Below are positions 48,901 to 61,504 of a DNA stretch of 64,000 nt, piece after piece; the stretch's first letter is position 1, and each line of letters starts with the position of its first letter. A model generated the notes under the pieces. The model made no database searches. It was not told where the DNA came from and saw only the letters and a list, made by a program, of their open reading frames with translations. The stretch comes from Clavelina lepadiformis (Eukaryota > Chordata > Ascidiacea > Aplousobranchia > Clavelinidae), in the NCBI RefSeq assembly GCF_947623445.1, contig NC_135243.1:16494501-16558500 (forward strand), in the 5' to 3' direction. The translations under genes were made by a program, and so were the position numbers.

Positions 48901-49757
48901 AATCAAAAAAATATCTTTGTTCGTTTAAATGAATTATTGAAAATATTTGGCATCCGTCAGTTTGTCTTGTACATGAGCCACACTTAATAATGTTGATGGT
49001 GGTTGAACCGTGTTCATCATAATCAGAATATATTGAAGTAAAAAAGCAAGATATAGGATTACACTCTAAGGTTAACTTATATTTTTAATTTCTCTACCCA
49101 AGACAGTAATGTGTTACTGCTATGTTAAAATTTAAAGCAATTTTATTAAAACACTTTTCTCTTCATTGTTAAAAGTGTGAAAGTTAAGTAACTCTCCTAT
49201 GAGTAAAGACGTTTGTTTTGATTCGAGAACATTTTCTAGTAAAATAATTTCGGTGATGAACATGTCTACAATACTTATCCTATTAATCTTAGTAATCGGT
49301 ACCAATTGTTTTTCAGATATTGCATGGTGTAATAATGGTACGCTACATTTCAAACTGTTGAGCACATTGTTTTCCAGCATGTAAAGTACATTTTGTACAT
49401 TGCTATAGTTTAGATACCCAGAGAGTGCTAAACTAAATTTACAGTCTACTCAAAAGTGTTAAACAATGTGCAACATACTTGTATGGGGTACTGTGTTTAA
49501 TTGGAATTTGGTAATCATGGTCATGTGCACAAAATGATTATAATGTCATGGGTCAAAGCACCACTTTCAACAACATAACACAAATGCATTGCATCACCTG
49601 ACACTGAGATTAATGTTTCCATTGCAAGAAAAATTCATAAATTTTTAAAAATTGGAATAATTTGTTCAAACTCTATAAATTATGTATTGTTGTTTTAGTG
49701 ATTTAGTGTTCTTTTTTTACAGACCTTTAAAAAAGTAGGCATTTCAGAGTTTAATTG
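45970..49757. other. intergenic region upstream of the KCTD gene
   Basis: No supported gene. A 16-bp word shared with 29934-29949 lies at 47098-47113, beside a run of nine cytosines. A 33-codon open frame near 48790 (MNIGDEFLQEIVCRLQKQ...) could be a decayed exon but has no partner exons. The promoter and any 5' UTR exon of the KCTD gene should lie at the right end. Confidence 0.35.
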
Positions 49758-52665
49758 ATGATGGATTCTGCTCATAGCAATGGAAATGACTTGCACAACA
49801 GCAGTCAAGCACACTCATGTGCTGATACTCTATCTTCAGCACATGTTGCTTCAACTTCTCAGTTAGAAACAAAAGCTTGCTCAAATATAAACTGTCCAGA
49901 CGATAGAGCTCAAGTAACTTCAAGTAATAGCTGTCCTTTGAAAAAGAAGTGGATCAAACTGAATGTTGGCGGCCAGCACTTTGTAACTACAACCACCACA
50001 CTCAGCAAATATCCCAAATCGTTTTTATACCGATTGTGTCAAGAGGAGCCAGATTTAAATTCTGATAAAGTATATTGAATGCCCTTTCTTTTCTATTTTG
50101 CTAAATGTAGTTTTCATTATTATTTCACTTTGTTAGCATTTAAATTGCAATCTTTAGGATGAAACTGGAGCTTATCTCATAGATCGTGATGCAACTTACT
50201 TTGGTCCAATTTTAAACTTCTTGCGTCATGGAAAACTTGTTGTTAACAAAGATTTAGCTGAAGAGGGTAAGATGAATTGATTTAAATATTGTCACATGAA
50301 TCATATGCCTATTTAACAGTATTGTTAACATTAAGGAGACATTGCAATGGTGTAGGTGTGTATGTATTTGGCGGTGCCGGTATCTTATAGTGTAAAAATT
50401 TGTAAACTTTTCACAACCACCCAGCGCTAGTGAGCTCGACACTTGCAGGCTCAGTTAAGATAAAGGCTGCCACTATTAGTTGGAAAAAAAGGAAAAAATT
50501 GTACCTTTGAAGCTGTTTTTCACAGGTTTCTTGTTAACCTAAGCTAAATGTTTTAAGTTTATAACATAGTATCCTATAAATGTTATAAGTTTATAATATT
50601 GTATTCTAAATTTATCTTCTAATATGAATCTAAATTCAATTAAACCTTAAATAGCAAAAATCATGATTTTGTATGCTCAATCTTCTTACCTAACCACCTG
50701 TCTTTAACAATGGGTTGTGCGACTTACTTTAGGAAAAATAGTCACTTCCTAACGTTAAACATTACTTAATTTGAGGCAAAGAAATTTGAAAACCAGTGAT
50801 GACCTCATGGTAATGTGTTATAGATGCTTTATTTTAAACAGTCGCAGAAACTTAATTGTTTTGTATGTTACTCAGTAATGGAAAAAAAAAGTTTCAATTA
50901 TATACGACGCCAGTTTACAGTGAATATTTGTAAGTGAATAAGTATTTGCTATTCACTATTTTAAGCTGGGGATGTGGAGCAGACACTAAATTGTTATTCA
51001 TGAAATTCTCACAATACTTTCTTGGACTCTTGTTTTAAGACAGTATGTGTTGAATACTGTACTGAAATATTAAACACTTTATTTTTTATCTGGTACTGCT
51101 GGCATTACTAATTTTATTACTTTTTTACTCGTTAGTTTGTATAATAATAATAATTAATCATTACTTCTCAAAGGTGTTCTTGAAGAAGCAGAGTTTTATA
51201 ACATTGCGGAGCTCATTCGTCTCGTAAAAGAACGCATCAGAGAAAGAGATCATAGAATTGTACAGGTTAGTACTAATTCTTTTATCATACATAAAATAGC
51301 TTTCTGCAATGTATAATTTTGAAACATTAGATTTTGAAATAATATTTATGGATACATGCTTTATTGATATGTAACATGGTGTTGATTTTAACATATTATA
51401 TATTTTTCAAAACGTTGACTAACTAAAAGAAAGTCAAACAGTAGAGGAAAATCATTCATTGATGTATTTCGTTGTTCTGTGCTAATGCAAGCAGACATGA
51501 AATATTATTCATCTTAAGTTGAAAAAATTTTATTGATCTTCCACAGAAAATTACTGCATTTAAACCAAACAACCAGGCTATTGCAAAGGTTGCTTTTGGA
51601 TTGTGTTAAACTGACTTTGATTTACTGGAAATGATTTGTTGCATTTGCCAAAAATACTTTGTTGCATTAAATGGATATATATAGCTCATATTTTTCGCTT
51701 AGACAGATTCAAATTACCGCAAAGCGCGTGACTAAAATATACCTAAGCGGGGGACTATGCAGCATTTGTTTCCCAAAATAAGATTACAAGACACGCAACA
51801 CGTTTGCTGATCGTCTGTCTGTGGGATGTTATCCTGTGACCAGCTGATTACGAGCATAGTTGCTTTGCGCAACTGCACTTACTCATCTTCATTACGTCTA
51901 AGTACAGTTGAGTTCACACATTATTTCAACACGGTCGTGAAAAGATAATTTAATCAACCATAATCGACAAAACCGTGACACATGACATCAGAACTAAAAT
52001 ACGGCAAAAAACTTTTATGAGCAATACCCGGATGACAAATCAATGTATTAGCCACAATTCTACTTTGGTCTATTTGAAATGTGTTAATCGGCTAAGCTAA
52101 ATCATACCACAAGCTCAGTAAGAGTTATATTGTTAAGTAGTTGTGGAAACGACGATGTGGGACCATAACAGACAAACGCAATTCTTCCACAAAGTTTCAT
52201 ACTGAAGGTTTTATGGACATGACTTCCGTGCATCCAAATAACGTAGGAATAGTTTTTTCCAGCCTACTTCTGTAGTCTGCTCACGCGGTTGAGCTGCTCT
52301 TGCTTTGTTGCTTCGCATTAAATTTAGTGTGATAGTTTTGTGCTTTCCATTAGTTTCCTAAATTGATTCACTTCCCACGAATCCGATCATATTTTTAATT
52401 GGAAATAATAACACCGTCGGAATAGAATTCTCAGCAAAGAATATCCGGAGTCACCAACAACAAAAATCCGTTGTCTACAAATAGTGTATGAATTTCCACG
52501 TCAGCTCTAAAAAACTATTAAGTGTTTTTAAATGGCCAATACACGAAATTAAATAAACATGTGTCCGCTTGGGCGCAGTTATTAATATTAAGTTAATCTT
52601 AGGTTCCTTTTATAATAGCCCATATTATTATACGGTTACAAAGTTTTAAGTTACTTTAAATTACA

Positions 52666-52738
<73 letters not shown>

Positions 52739-54236
52739 GTTACTACTCCACGTTTTTAACGATTTGGAAACAACGATGGAGCAATTTCTGTCCTTATTTA
52801 CAAACATGCTTGTTCTGTTTGCCGTTTGAATATTTTTAATAACTATACATTATTTTTTTCTTTTCAGCCGCCTGGCAAGCACGTTTATCGAGTAATTCAG
52901 TGCTTGGAAGATGAACTCACTCACACCGTGTCTGCAATGTCAGATGGTTGGAAGTTTGAACAGGTTAGGAGAAGGAGCAAAGTGTTGACAGTTATTAAAT
53001 CATAAGTAGGACAAACACTAGAACCAGCACTAGAGAAAATATTTGTAATTTATTTAATTGGACCTTTTCGTCAATTCTACAAACCAATGTGTCCAAAACG
53101 AACTTCGGCGAGATTTAAGAGTGTGGCAATGTGGGAGAGAAAAGTGACTTTATACAAACCTGTGAAATCAAGTTCAAACGGCGTTAAATGTTGAAAGAAA
53201 TTGTAAAAGTGACTGGGTGTCTACATGAGAGACTTCTGAAGATTGTGGACGGGTATAAACTGTCTGGTATCTTGATTTTTCGACCTTGACAAGTCTTTGG
53301 AGGCGATCGTCAAAATATTTGCACCTGAACCAATTACCAATAACATAGTCGTTTTGCGAGGCTTACGTTTGAGAAAAGGCTGAAATAGCAAAGTGGATGT
53401 GTCACCCAGATATGAGTCGAATCATTGTATGGGGTTTTTGTGTGGCGTCGAAAAAAACAGGTCCATTTCCTATGTCGTCTGGGCCAGTCTTTTTGACAAG
53501 TTCTAGTTTTCATGATGCCATTTTTCTTCAAGAGATCGTATAAAAAGGACATAAGTTCTATACTTTTGATTTGTTTGATAAATACAGTGGTAAATAATGA
53601 AAGAATGCCTTGGTCAATGAATCGTGAGCGAGAAAATGAAAAAGCTTCAAGATAACCCCGATTTTTATCCGGTTACAAAGTGGTATGATAAGAAACGAAA
53701 TGGACTGGTGAAGTTCTTTCATTTGGTTGACGACCCTGTTCATAAAAACATCAAACCTCATGGAAGCGATAGGAAAATCTTTAGCAACAGAACTTATAAC
53801 TCTCGCCGCTGTTGTTTAAGGCACATAAAAGTGTACCATCAAGCGAAATGTTTGCATCAAAATGGTCTCTACCGTTTTAGCTCAAGTCTTGAGTAGGCCT
53901 ATATGTGTTTGAACAGGTTAGTTGTGGTTATATTTCGCTTATTCTCCCACCTAATTAAATGGCAATCTTTTTTCGCTCTTATCGCAGCTCATTAGCGTGG
54001 GTTCATCGTATAGTTACGGAAACGTGGACCAAGCTGAATTTCTGTGCGTCGTCTCCAAAGAGTTGACTAATAGCTACAATGGGATAAACACAGAACAAAC
54101 AACAAAGGCAAAGGTAAGGCGTAACTCTATAATGGCAAGTCTGTAGTCGTAGCGAAAATCAATGAAGTGTTTTGTATTGTTTTTACAGTTAATGCAGGAA
54201 CAAGGGTCAAGGTTTCAGCCTAATATTCGAAGATAA
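49758..54236 (+). CDS. KCTD2/5/17-type BTB (T1) domain protein, 6 exons, complete
   Basis: Members of this subfamily form pentamers through the BTB domain and act as substrate adaptors for cullin-3 ubiquitin ligase (family knowledge). Exons: 49758-50069, 50158-50266, 51174-51265, 52868-52963, 53988-54113, 54189-54236; all in frame, giving 260 aa. Residues 1-72 are Ser/Asn-rich and unconserved. The T1 domain starts at [15 protein letters not shown] and continues through [20 protein letters not shown] and [14 protein letters not shown]. The C-terminal region ([36 protein letters not shown]) is diagnostic for KCTD2/5/17; I cannot say which of the three, and a single invertebrate copy would be ancestral to all. 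A good acceptor lies 11 bp before the ATG pair. ATTAAA at 54245 may be the poly(A) signal. A possible 42-nt extra exon is listed separately. Confidence 0.92.
51547..51588 (+). other. possible in-frame cassette exon of the KCTD gene
   Basis: Between KCTD exons 3 and 4 a stretch flanked by a good acceptor (cttccacag) and a weak donor (AAG/GTTGCT) is exactly 42 nt, open, and phase 0 at both ends. It would add 14 residues ([14 protein letters not shown]) at the junction between the BTB and C-terminal parts, where the human paralogues have a short variable linker. It may equally be chance. Confidence 0.25.
52666..52738. repeat. (TA)n(TG)n compound microsatellite
   Basis: About 30 bp of TA repeats followed by about 40 bp of TG repeats in KCTD intron 3, 130 bp upstream of exon 4. 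Confidence 0.95.
53041..53930. other. unresolved, possibly decayed coding sequence in KCTD intron 4
   Basis: This stretch between KCTD exons 4 and 5 is less AT-rich and has several open pieces on both strands (the longest on plus, 53624-53896, contains [20 protein letters not shown]). No family was recognised, and no element ends were seen. It may be a worn transposon or pseudogene fragment. Confidence 0.25.
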
Positions 54237-57200
54237 TTTTCCTTATTAAACGTTTTCTTCACTACCAAGTATTAATTATTTTTCGTTTTAAGGTTTTTCA
54301 CGCGCTCACGTTGTCAGGTGGCTGTAAACTATTTTTTTATTCCTTTCTCATTCTCTTATTTTTATCAACAACGAACAATAATGAAATTCGGAATTGAATC
54401 TTACGTTCTATGGTTGCGTTCATGACCCGTGTCTTAACAGTGTGCGTATGGCTTGCCTTATGATGTTGGTGATCGTGTTTATTCAATTAATCTTTGAACA
54501 AAAAGTGCGCATGGCCTGAACGATGTTGCTCTTTTGCAACGTTCGTTTTCATTTAATTATCTCATCTATTAATTTTATTAGTTTTAAACCCTCAACGCAA
54601 TATTACTTTGTAGTTGGCAAATGCCTATGTGTGATTTTTTGAGCCTGCAAAATAGCTTGTTGTCGTAACACAGTTGGCTTGATCGATATTTGGAACCGTT
54701 GTTTCGTGTGCCTTTTATGATGTATTGGTTGTAAATATCTGTGCTATACTGCCATATGTTTCTGAAAATTGCACGGAAAATAACGTAAACACGATTTGAA
54801 TTTGTTCCGAAAGATTTATGCACGACAAAGTAATATTGTGGATTTTTGTTTCAAATACAATTATTTTCATTTCATTGCATTTGTCATCTGCTTCAATGAC
54901 TGGTAATATATGTCTTAGAGAAACGGGACAAACATTCAGTAATTTAAGCCAGGTTTTATGCCACAGTGACGTTGAACCGCAACACTAACTATTCTGGTGA
55001 CGTACCGGTATGTTAGCACATTGGCAAGCAAGTTGAGGCATTATGGGTAGAAATTAACCACATTTGGCGCTACTTACAGTTGGCAACAATCTAACAATAA
55101 GCTTCTTAATACATCTGTTTCAGACGATTTTGAGCCTATGTTAAAAAAGTTTAAATCATGTTTTGTTAATTGCATTTTATGGAATGTTATTCCAAGGCAC
55201 GCTAAAACTATATGCAAAATTTCAAAAATTCACATGTGGAATTTTTTGAGTAATTACATGTTTAGTAAATTTATTGTATAATAAAACAAACAAGACTTTT
55301 ATGGCATTTTCTGGTCTTCGACGGCTCCTAAACGGCGAGTTGGCCAGGGACATCGTTTCAAAGGGGAAATGTGCCCCCAACTTTTGAACAATTATCACAG
55401 TTTATCAAAATTGGAACTGTATTCTGTAACTGCCAATGCATACTGGTATCACACCAAGTACTTCCCCAATAAAGTTTTCTAGGAAACTAGAACTAAACTA
55501 GGTCCCTCCCCAAAACCCGGCTCTGCCAAAGCCTATTCAAACGATGCAAGTTGCTGTTATTTTTGAAATATTATTCGCCATTTAGTGTGCCACACAGCGA
55601 AAATGTATTAGCAATAACATTGCATATTGAATGCAAACCTAACACAGGCAAGAACAGTGGTTCCCTCTTTTCAGTAAGCTAAGAAATTCATGTATTGGGC
55701 CAATTTACATAGAAGAAACTTTCTTTGTGGCGTATATACGTAATCAATTACATTTGTTATACTTATTTTTAATTCGGTGTGTATAAAATCGTAGCAAAAC
55801 CCAGTTTTGATGTTGTTGTTTTTTAACCGGAAACCGTCATTACGGTCTTGCTCAGTTACATTTTGTTTAAAATAAATTTTATGTTTTATGCAATTAAACG
55901 AACTTATAAACTTTGTGCACATTCTTAAGCACTAAAGACCATGTTAACGATGTTACCAGAAGCTTAACCAAAAAAAAATTACTTTTAACCCAAAACTTAC
56001 TAAAGAATAAATGAGAGTACTATGTTATTGTTATTAGAACCAATCGAACGCGTTCCCCGTGTAACGTCATCAGTGAACGAAATAAATTTTACCTCTTCCA
56101 ATTTTTTTCTGGCTACGCCTCTGGATCTGCCCGGAACGGGGTAGGTAAGTGTGACGTAAACGTTAAGGTGATTGCTTTAATTAGATTGCGAAGCCCGTAC
56201 TTGGTTGTAAATACTATACTTACATAATATTTAACTTCGGGCAAATTGCATTTAAAAAGGACCGTATCTCTATCATATACGCTTAGTTTTTCAGCAATTA
56301 AGGATGTAGTGTTCGAACTGACCACGTTGAAAATGTCGGGCTATTAGTCCAAATGGCCGAACTAACAAAACAATCGGAAATTAATATGTGTTAATCTGAA
56401 CGTATACAAGTCATTCCCAAGACAGCTATTAACCAGCAATTAATTATTCACGTTATGAGATGAAATTCGTCAGTATCAAGGAATAACAGTGAAACAGCAT
56501 CAAACTTCACCATCCATCTCACTCAGATTTTGGAATGACCGACAGAAGCCGCCAAGTCGGCATGTAACATTGATGGGTGTTACTGTTATACTTCTAGTAG
56601 CGCAGTACACATTCACAATTCGTTACATAACCTATATGCTCGCTCTGTAAGTTATTATTTCTTTACCCTAGTACCGCCAGTCCGATTGACACTCCGACAT
56701 ACGATCGGTGAATTAGTCGCTGATACTTGTTGGCTACGTCACATTTTGTTGCACATCAGATAATCTGAATATTTTCGAAGAAGTAAATTGAAAGGTAGCT
56801 TTCCTAAAGACTAGCGTTGCGCCGCGGTGAGATATAATAATCGGATAAGCGATTTCTGTTAAACAACTTTTCTCAGTATAGTATGCTATGTTTCGTAGTA
56901 CGCGCTGTACTTCATATCATATCATGCTTTAATGTTGCGTTTTCAGCAAAGCCTTCGTGTTTGGTGTTATCTGAATGTGACGAATATATAAGTTATTGTT
57001 ACGCAAAAAGTCACTTTGTTTGGATGGTAGGACTGTGATCAGTGTTGTGAATCAAACTTCAAAGAAAGCCCATTGAGCAAAAGGAAGCAGGATTAAAATG
57101 TATTAAGCCACTGCTGTATGAAAAGGCCTTACTTGGCATGGTTAATGTGAATTACTGAGTACCTATTGCCTAAAATAGCTAAAGTAATCACCACTTTGCC

Positions 57201-57531
57201 TCGCTTACTAACCAAATTCAAGTTAATTTGTCTTTGTAGAACTGTTTTAGAAACACAGTACTTGGCAATATTCAAGGTAATACATAGCCTAACATAAAAG
57301 AAACAGTTAGAGTTATAACTTCTAGGTTTGTCTAGGCCTACTTCTGATATCGTTGAAAGAAAGCTATTTCCAAGTTAAAGGTTAAGATTTAGGCATTTGC
57401 TATGTAAAAGCATTAAAACCTAACCTTTCTAACGTGTGACAACTACAGACAGCACTAAGAAACAGCCTATTAAAGTCAAGTTATGCATTGGCTTATTTAG
57501 TTTGTGATAAAGAAATCAAAATCGTATTGTA
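54237..57531. other. intergenic region
   Basis: No gene, RNA or repeat that I can support between the KCTD gene and the intronless gene, apart from the presumed poly(A) signal ATTAAA at 54245-54250. The promoter of the downstream gene should be at the right end. Confidence 0.35.
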
Positions 57532-58896
57532 ATGTGCAATGTAATTAGCCAAGATCAAAGCATTCAGCGTAATCTTGTATCCACACTAAGGCTAATTAGT
57601 GACACGGAGTGGATTGAAGACGTTTATGAACATTGTTGTAATGTTAGTTGGCGGGAAGCTGTGACAGGGTGGCGATCTACGGATCCATATTCCGCTTGTT
57701 TACCCAAGAACTGCGGCCGCAAATGTAGAATTAAGCAATCAAATAATGATGATTCTCGGCATGGAAAGTGTCCTTTACCGTTTCAGTGGGAAGATGTGGC
57801 CCGATTATCATCAAACGCCACCAAGCCTGCTTTCATTCCAAAACCTACCCTACAACCTACGCGTGGGGCTAAACCTGTGGATAGCCGTGATAGGCACAAA
57901 TTGAAAACATTGTCAGTTATTCATTTTAATGAAGTCAGTTCAACAAGTGCACCGGTTAAGGAGGAGTTGCCTGTTTGTTGTGATAACAACGAGCAAGGCT
58001 CTGGAGAAAACAAAAAGTTAAGCTTACCGTACATAAACGTAAAACAGAAGAAAACGGAGAGCTTTCAGCCTCATAAGGAATTGCGTAAAATAGTATATAA
58101 GGAAGCAACCGGATTAAACAACTGCAAACTACGTGCTACACACACAGACTATTTTTCTCAAAAGTTACGCTCTGTAAGTCAACAAAACTCTTCGCGTTCA
58201 CAGACTCCATTGGCATCAACAGTGCAGAGGCCAACAAAAATTGGTTTGCATGACGAAGTCGGTGGCCACCCCAAAAAGGGAAAATTTGAGAAAAAACTCC
58301 CTGCTGTAGCTGAAAAGGGAATGTATTCGAATAATGTAAACAAGTGCAGTAATACTTTCAAAGATAGCCTCCATTTTCACTTAAGAAAAAAAGAAACGAA
58401 TTTGCCGAAGATTGTGTTAAAGACCGCCGGTAATGTAAAAATTAGGTGTGATATACAGTCTGTTATGTCGAGTGTCTGTAAAGGAAATTTGCTACCATCT
58501 AAACCCGAACCGTTTTGGACACCATTTCGATACCAAAGTGCAGCCAGGGCACTAAAGAAAAATAAATATGAAAATGCGGCTAATTCTCCATCACATTTTA
58601 GTGTTAGTAGCGAGAAATCTAGACAGCATCCTTGGCAGAATAGTGATGAAACTTTGTACCGGCTTGAATCAGAAAAGAAGATTTCCCCTTTGTTGCCTCC
58701 GGTGTTGCGGCTTGGTGCGACATGGCCTGAGGTGAACGAAAAACGCAGATTGAAATTAAGTAAAAAGCCGTCATCTAACATGACTGCAATAACGCATGGT
58801 GCTTCGAAAGTAGGTTTCAATAGTAATTCAATTAATAAACTTGAGCGTTCTCGTATGAATCTTCCGCTGGTTGTTTACAATAAGTTGCCCAGATGA
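57532..58896 (+). CDS. unrecognised intronless gene, 454 aa
   Basis: A single uninterrupted frame from an ATG to TGA, far longer than chance allows in AT-rich DNA. I do not recognise the protein. The N-terminal 70 residues look ordered and contain a cysteine group (EHCCNVSW, CLPKNCGRKCR). The rest is basic, rich in Lys, Ser, Asn and Pro, and looks disordered, with repeated Leu-Pro patches (SLPYINVK, NLPKIVLK, NLPLVVYNKLPR) and an aromatic patch (EPFWTPFRYQ). There is no signal peptide or membrane helix, so a nuclear or cytoplasmic protein is likely. ATTAAA at 58957 could serve as poly(A) signal, supporting a real transcript. The lack of introns among intron-rich neighbours suggests a retro-copy or a lineage-specific gene, or simply one long exon whose other exons I missed. 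Confidence 0.72.
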   Translation: MCNVISQDQSIQRNLVSTLRLISDTEWIEDVYEHCCNVSWREAVTGWRSTDPYSACLPKNCGRKCRIKQSNNDDSRHGKCPLPFQWEDVARLSSNATKPAFIPKPTLQPTRGAKPVDSRDRHKLKTLSVIHFNEVSSTSAPVKEELPVCCDNNEQGSGENKKLSLPYINVKQKKTESFQPHKELRKIVYKEATGLNNCKLRATHTDYFSQKLRSVSQQNSSRSQTPLASTVQRPTKIGLHDEVGGHPKKGKFEKKLPAVAEKGMYSNNVNKCSNTFKDSLHFHLRKKETNLPKIVLKTAGNVKIRCDIQSVMSSVCKGNLLPSKPEPFWTPFRYQSAARALKKNKYENAANSPSHFSVSSEKSRQHPWQNSDETLYRLESEKKISPLLPPVLRLGATWPEVNEKRRLKLSKKPSSNMTAITHGASKVGFNSNSINKLERSRMNLPLVVYNKLPR

Positions 58897-59572
58897 TCGA
58901 GGTTAACAATCGTATCACTTTGAGTTCTGTATTTGTTACTGCTATTTTCTGAATGAATTAAAGATTTGTCGAGATCATTTACATCTTGTTTTTGTTGTGT
59001 GTTGCCAGCCTGTGCTATTTAAATGACGCTGTGTAAAACTTGTTTTACAGAATTGTTGCTCAAACTGGGCGGATCAATTACAGCAAGTGAATTGTTACCA
59101 AGCATGTCCTACTGTTTGTATGATATTTTTAGAAAGACTTATTTCAAATCAAATTCTGAAATTTATCGTGTAATTTTTTACTTTCGTCTCGTGTTGACTG
59201 TATTGTAACTTTACGTAGCAAAATAGCCTGACTTGATTAACAAAAACAAGATATTTATCGCTGTTTCTTTTCTATACCTTGATCCCAAAAACCTTTTACA
59301 TTAAACAAACTGCACTAAGCTTTGAATCTTTGTCCTTGTTTCGTTTTAAGGATCGGCCAATTTGTGGAATTTCAAACAAATGTTACTTCCTAAAGAAATG
59401 GTGTTGATGAGAACCGCATGGTGGGACACAATAGCAATCACGACCAAGTAGTAACCGAGTGACAGAAACGATCCTGTTTGCCAAAGTAGCAAACAAGTCA
59501 AGTCACAAATAGAAGTTGGACAGGCAGTTGCATTCGATAAAGAAGCAGTTGGATTCTACATTATCATTCTCG
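58897..59572. other. short intergenic region between two plus-strand genes
   Basis: Holds ATTAAA at 58957-58962 for the upstream gene and the 5' side of the glucuronyltransferase gene. An open frame of 61 codons at 59023-59208 has no recognised similarity. Confidence 0.4.
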
Positions 59573-61504
59573 ATGTCATATGTTGGCCAGAAATACTTTC
59601 TGACTATAGTCGCGTGGGGAATGATAGAAATAGCGTCACTTATTACGCATGAATCTTTAAGTAGAGCTACTTTTAGACTGCAAAACGATATTTTGCAAAA
59701 AATTATCCGACATTCAATAACTTGGAAGGAATACAGAGTTATTCTAAATTTCAGTTTTATGGAAATGGAAGAAAGTGGCAGCGATACTTTGTCCGCGCAA
59801 CTTGCGTCTGACGTGACATTAGTGACGCAATGTTCAGTAAATAATCTCCATCATATTATTGAATCATTGCAACGATGGTCAGGCCCAATATCGATTGCTG
59901 TGTTTGCTCCTGGAGATCACATATCGCATGCTGTAATGGGATCTTTCTTTATCAAACGCTGTTTCCCCGAAAGAAACATTTCTTTTCAGATAGTTTACCC
60001 AGTAGACAACCTACCCAAATTTAAAGCTGAGTCTTTGCGTATTTGGCACAATTACTATTACAGCGATAAAAGAACTATACACTGCAAGCACTTGTTAGTT
60101 ACGCTACAGGGCTTGAAAGGAAAAAATTATGCCCTGGGCGATATACCATATCCACACAACACTCTGAGAAACGTCGCCAAGAAGGCCGTCAAAACTCGGT
60201 ACATGTTTTTGTTGGACGTGGACATTATGCCTTCTCGTAAGGTACGGGAAATATTTCTAAATCACCTTTATAATATGAAATCAAGAAAAGATGCGACTAA
60301 TACAACGGTTCCACAAAATGTTGTATTTGTAACGCCAGCCTTTGAAATTGAAGAAAGTGTTTCCATTCCAACAACTAAGCAGGAATTGGCGTGGTTATAT
60401 AAGAATGGTATGATAAGAGCCTTTCATGCAGAGACATGTCCAATGTGCCACAAACCCACCAGGTGAAACACAGTTCCAATACTGAATGTTGTCATTAGAT
60501 TCATTTGTTTCTTCATTCCTTTCTTTAGGGTAAATTTCATTTTTTGTAGTAGTTTTGTACTTTTATGTTAGGTTACCTTCGAATGACGTTTCGTAACTGG
60601 TATGATACTTTTTGGGAACTGCACGTTATAACAAAAGAATTAAGTTATAGTATTTGTTTGAAATATATTGTTTAATTTCCATTACTATAGGATCATCTTA
60701 AAGGATTGCCATTTATAATGAAAACACCTTCGATCTCTAGGTATGAAGATTGGTTGGGCGTGTCAGACACAGAGGTAACTGCTTTTGAAGTTGAATGGTC
60801 GCAATCGTGGGAACCATTTTACATATCACACGTGAACGTTCCCGAACACGACGAGCGATTTAAGCAGTATGGCTATGACCGCATAAGCCAGGTAATGTTA
60901 TTACAGTCATTTTGCTAGTCGAGTATTAACGACAGCAGACTGAAATACCTTATATTTTCCCAAATGTCAGTATATAGACGTATCGTTATTTTTGTCAGGT
61001 ATGTGAACTTTATGTCTCGGGGCATTCCTTTGTACTTCTTGCAAATGCATTCGTCGTGCATAAAGGCCTGAAAAGCCGGGAAAAATTTCATTCTAAAAAA
61101 AATGAAGAAAACAGAAAGAATTGGATCCTTTACACCAAAGTAAACCTACTTAAGAACTGGCTTTTACATTTATTGAACCATTTTTCCTATATATTTCGTG
61201 TACTATGTATAGAAATTATTGACAATATATGAAAGCTGTTTTGTGCAAAAAATGTTGGCAGTTATTCAAGCCTGACTTGAAGTTGAAGTATCTTAATTCG
61301 ACCAAAGAATGCGTTGAAACCAGTAAAAGAGAAGGAAAGTCAAGAGTCAACTTTAATCCTCACATGAAAAGGTAAATTACTGAGTGTTATTTCCATGTTT
61401 TATACAAATATAAATATTTATGTTTCAAACCTGAAAAAAAACTTGTTTTTTTCAGAAGTGCAAAAGTAATTTTCAAAGAAAAGCCAGCAGATCGGGACCT
61501 TTGA
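59573..61504 (+). CDS. B4GAT1-like beta-1,4-glucuronyltransferase (GT49), 5 exons
   Basis: Golgi enzyme; in vertebrates B4GAT1 adds the glucuronate primer that LARGE extends on alpha-dystroglycan O-mannose glycans (family knowledge). Exons: 59573-60462, 60741-60891, 60999-61139, 61262-61371, 61456-61504; in frame, 446 aa, against 415 in human. Type II layout: residues 9-24 hydrophobic (FLTIVAWGMIEIASLI), then stem and catalytic domain. Conserved blocks: DVTLVTQCSVNNLHHI and LQRWSGPISIAVFAPG, GIPYPHNTLRN-like (DIPYPHNTLRNVAKK), the metal-binding DxD in FLLDVDIMPS, TPAFEI, SWEPFYIS, DERFKQYGYDRISQ, and FVVHKGLK. Exon 2 starts at the acceptor before TATGAAGATTGG, because this alone keeps frame and aligns with the family; a nearer acceptor at 60690 leads to a stop. 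The first methionine is the only in-frame ATG before the hydrophobic segment. The last 40 residues extend beyond the human end and are basic. AATAAA lies at 61657. Confidence 0.9.

Noticed and set aside
58377-58820. 147-codon open frame on the minus strand
   Set aside because: It is the antisense shadow of the long plus-strand gene at 57532-58896.
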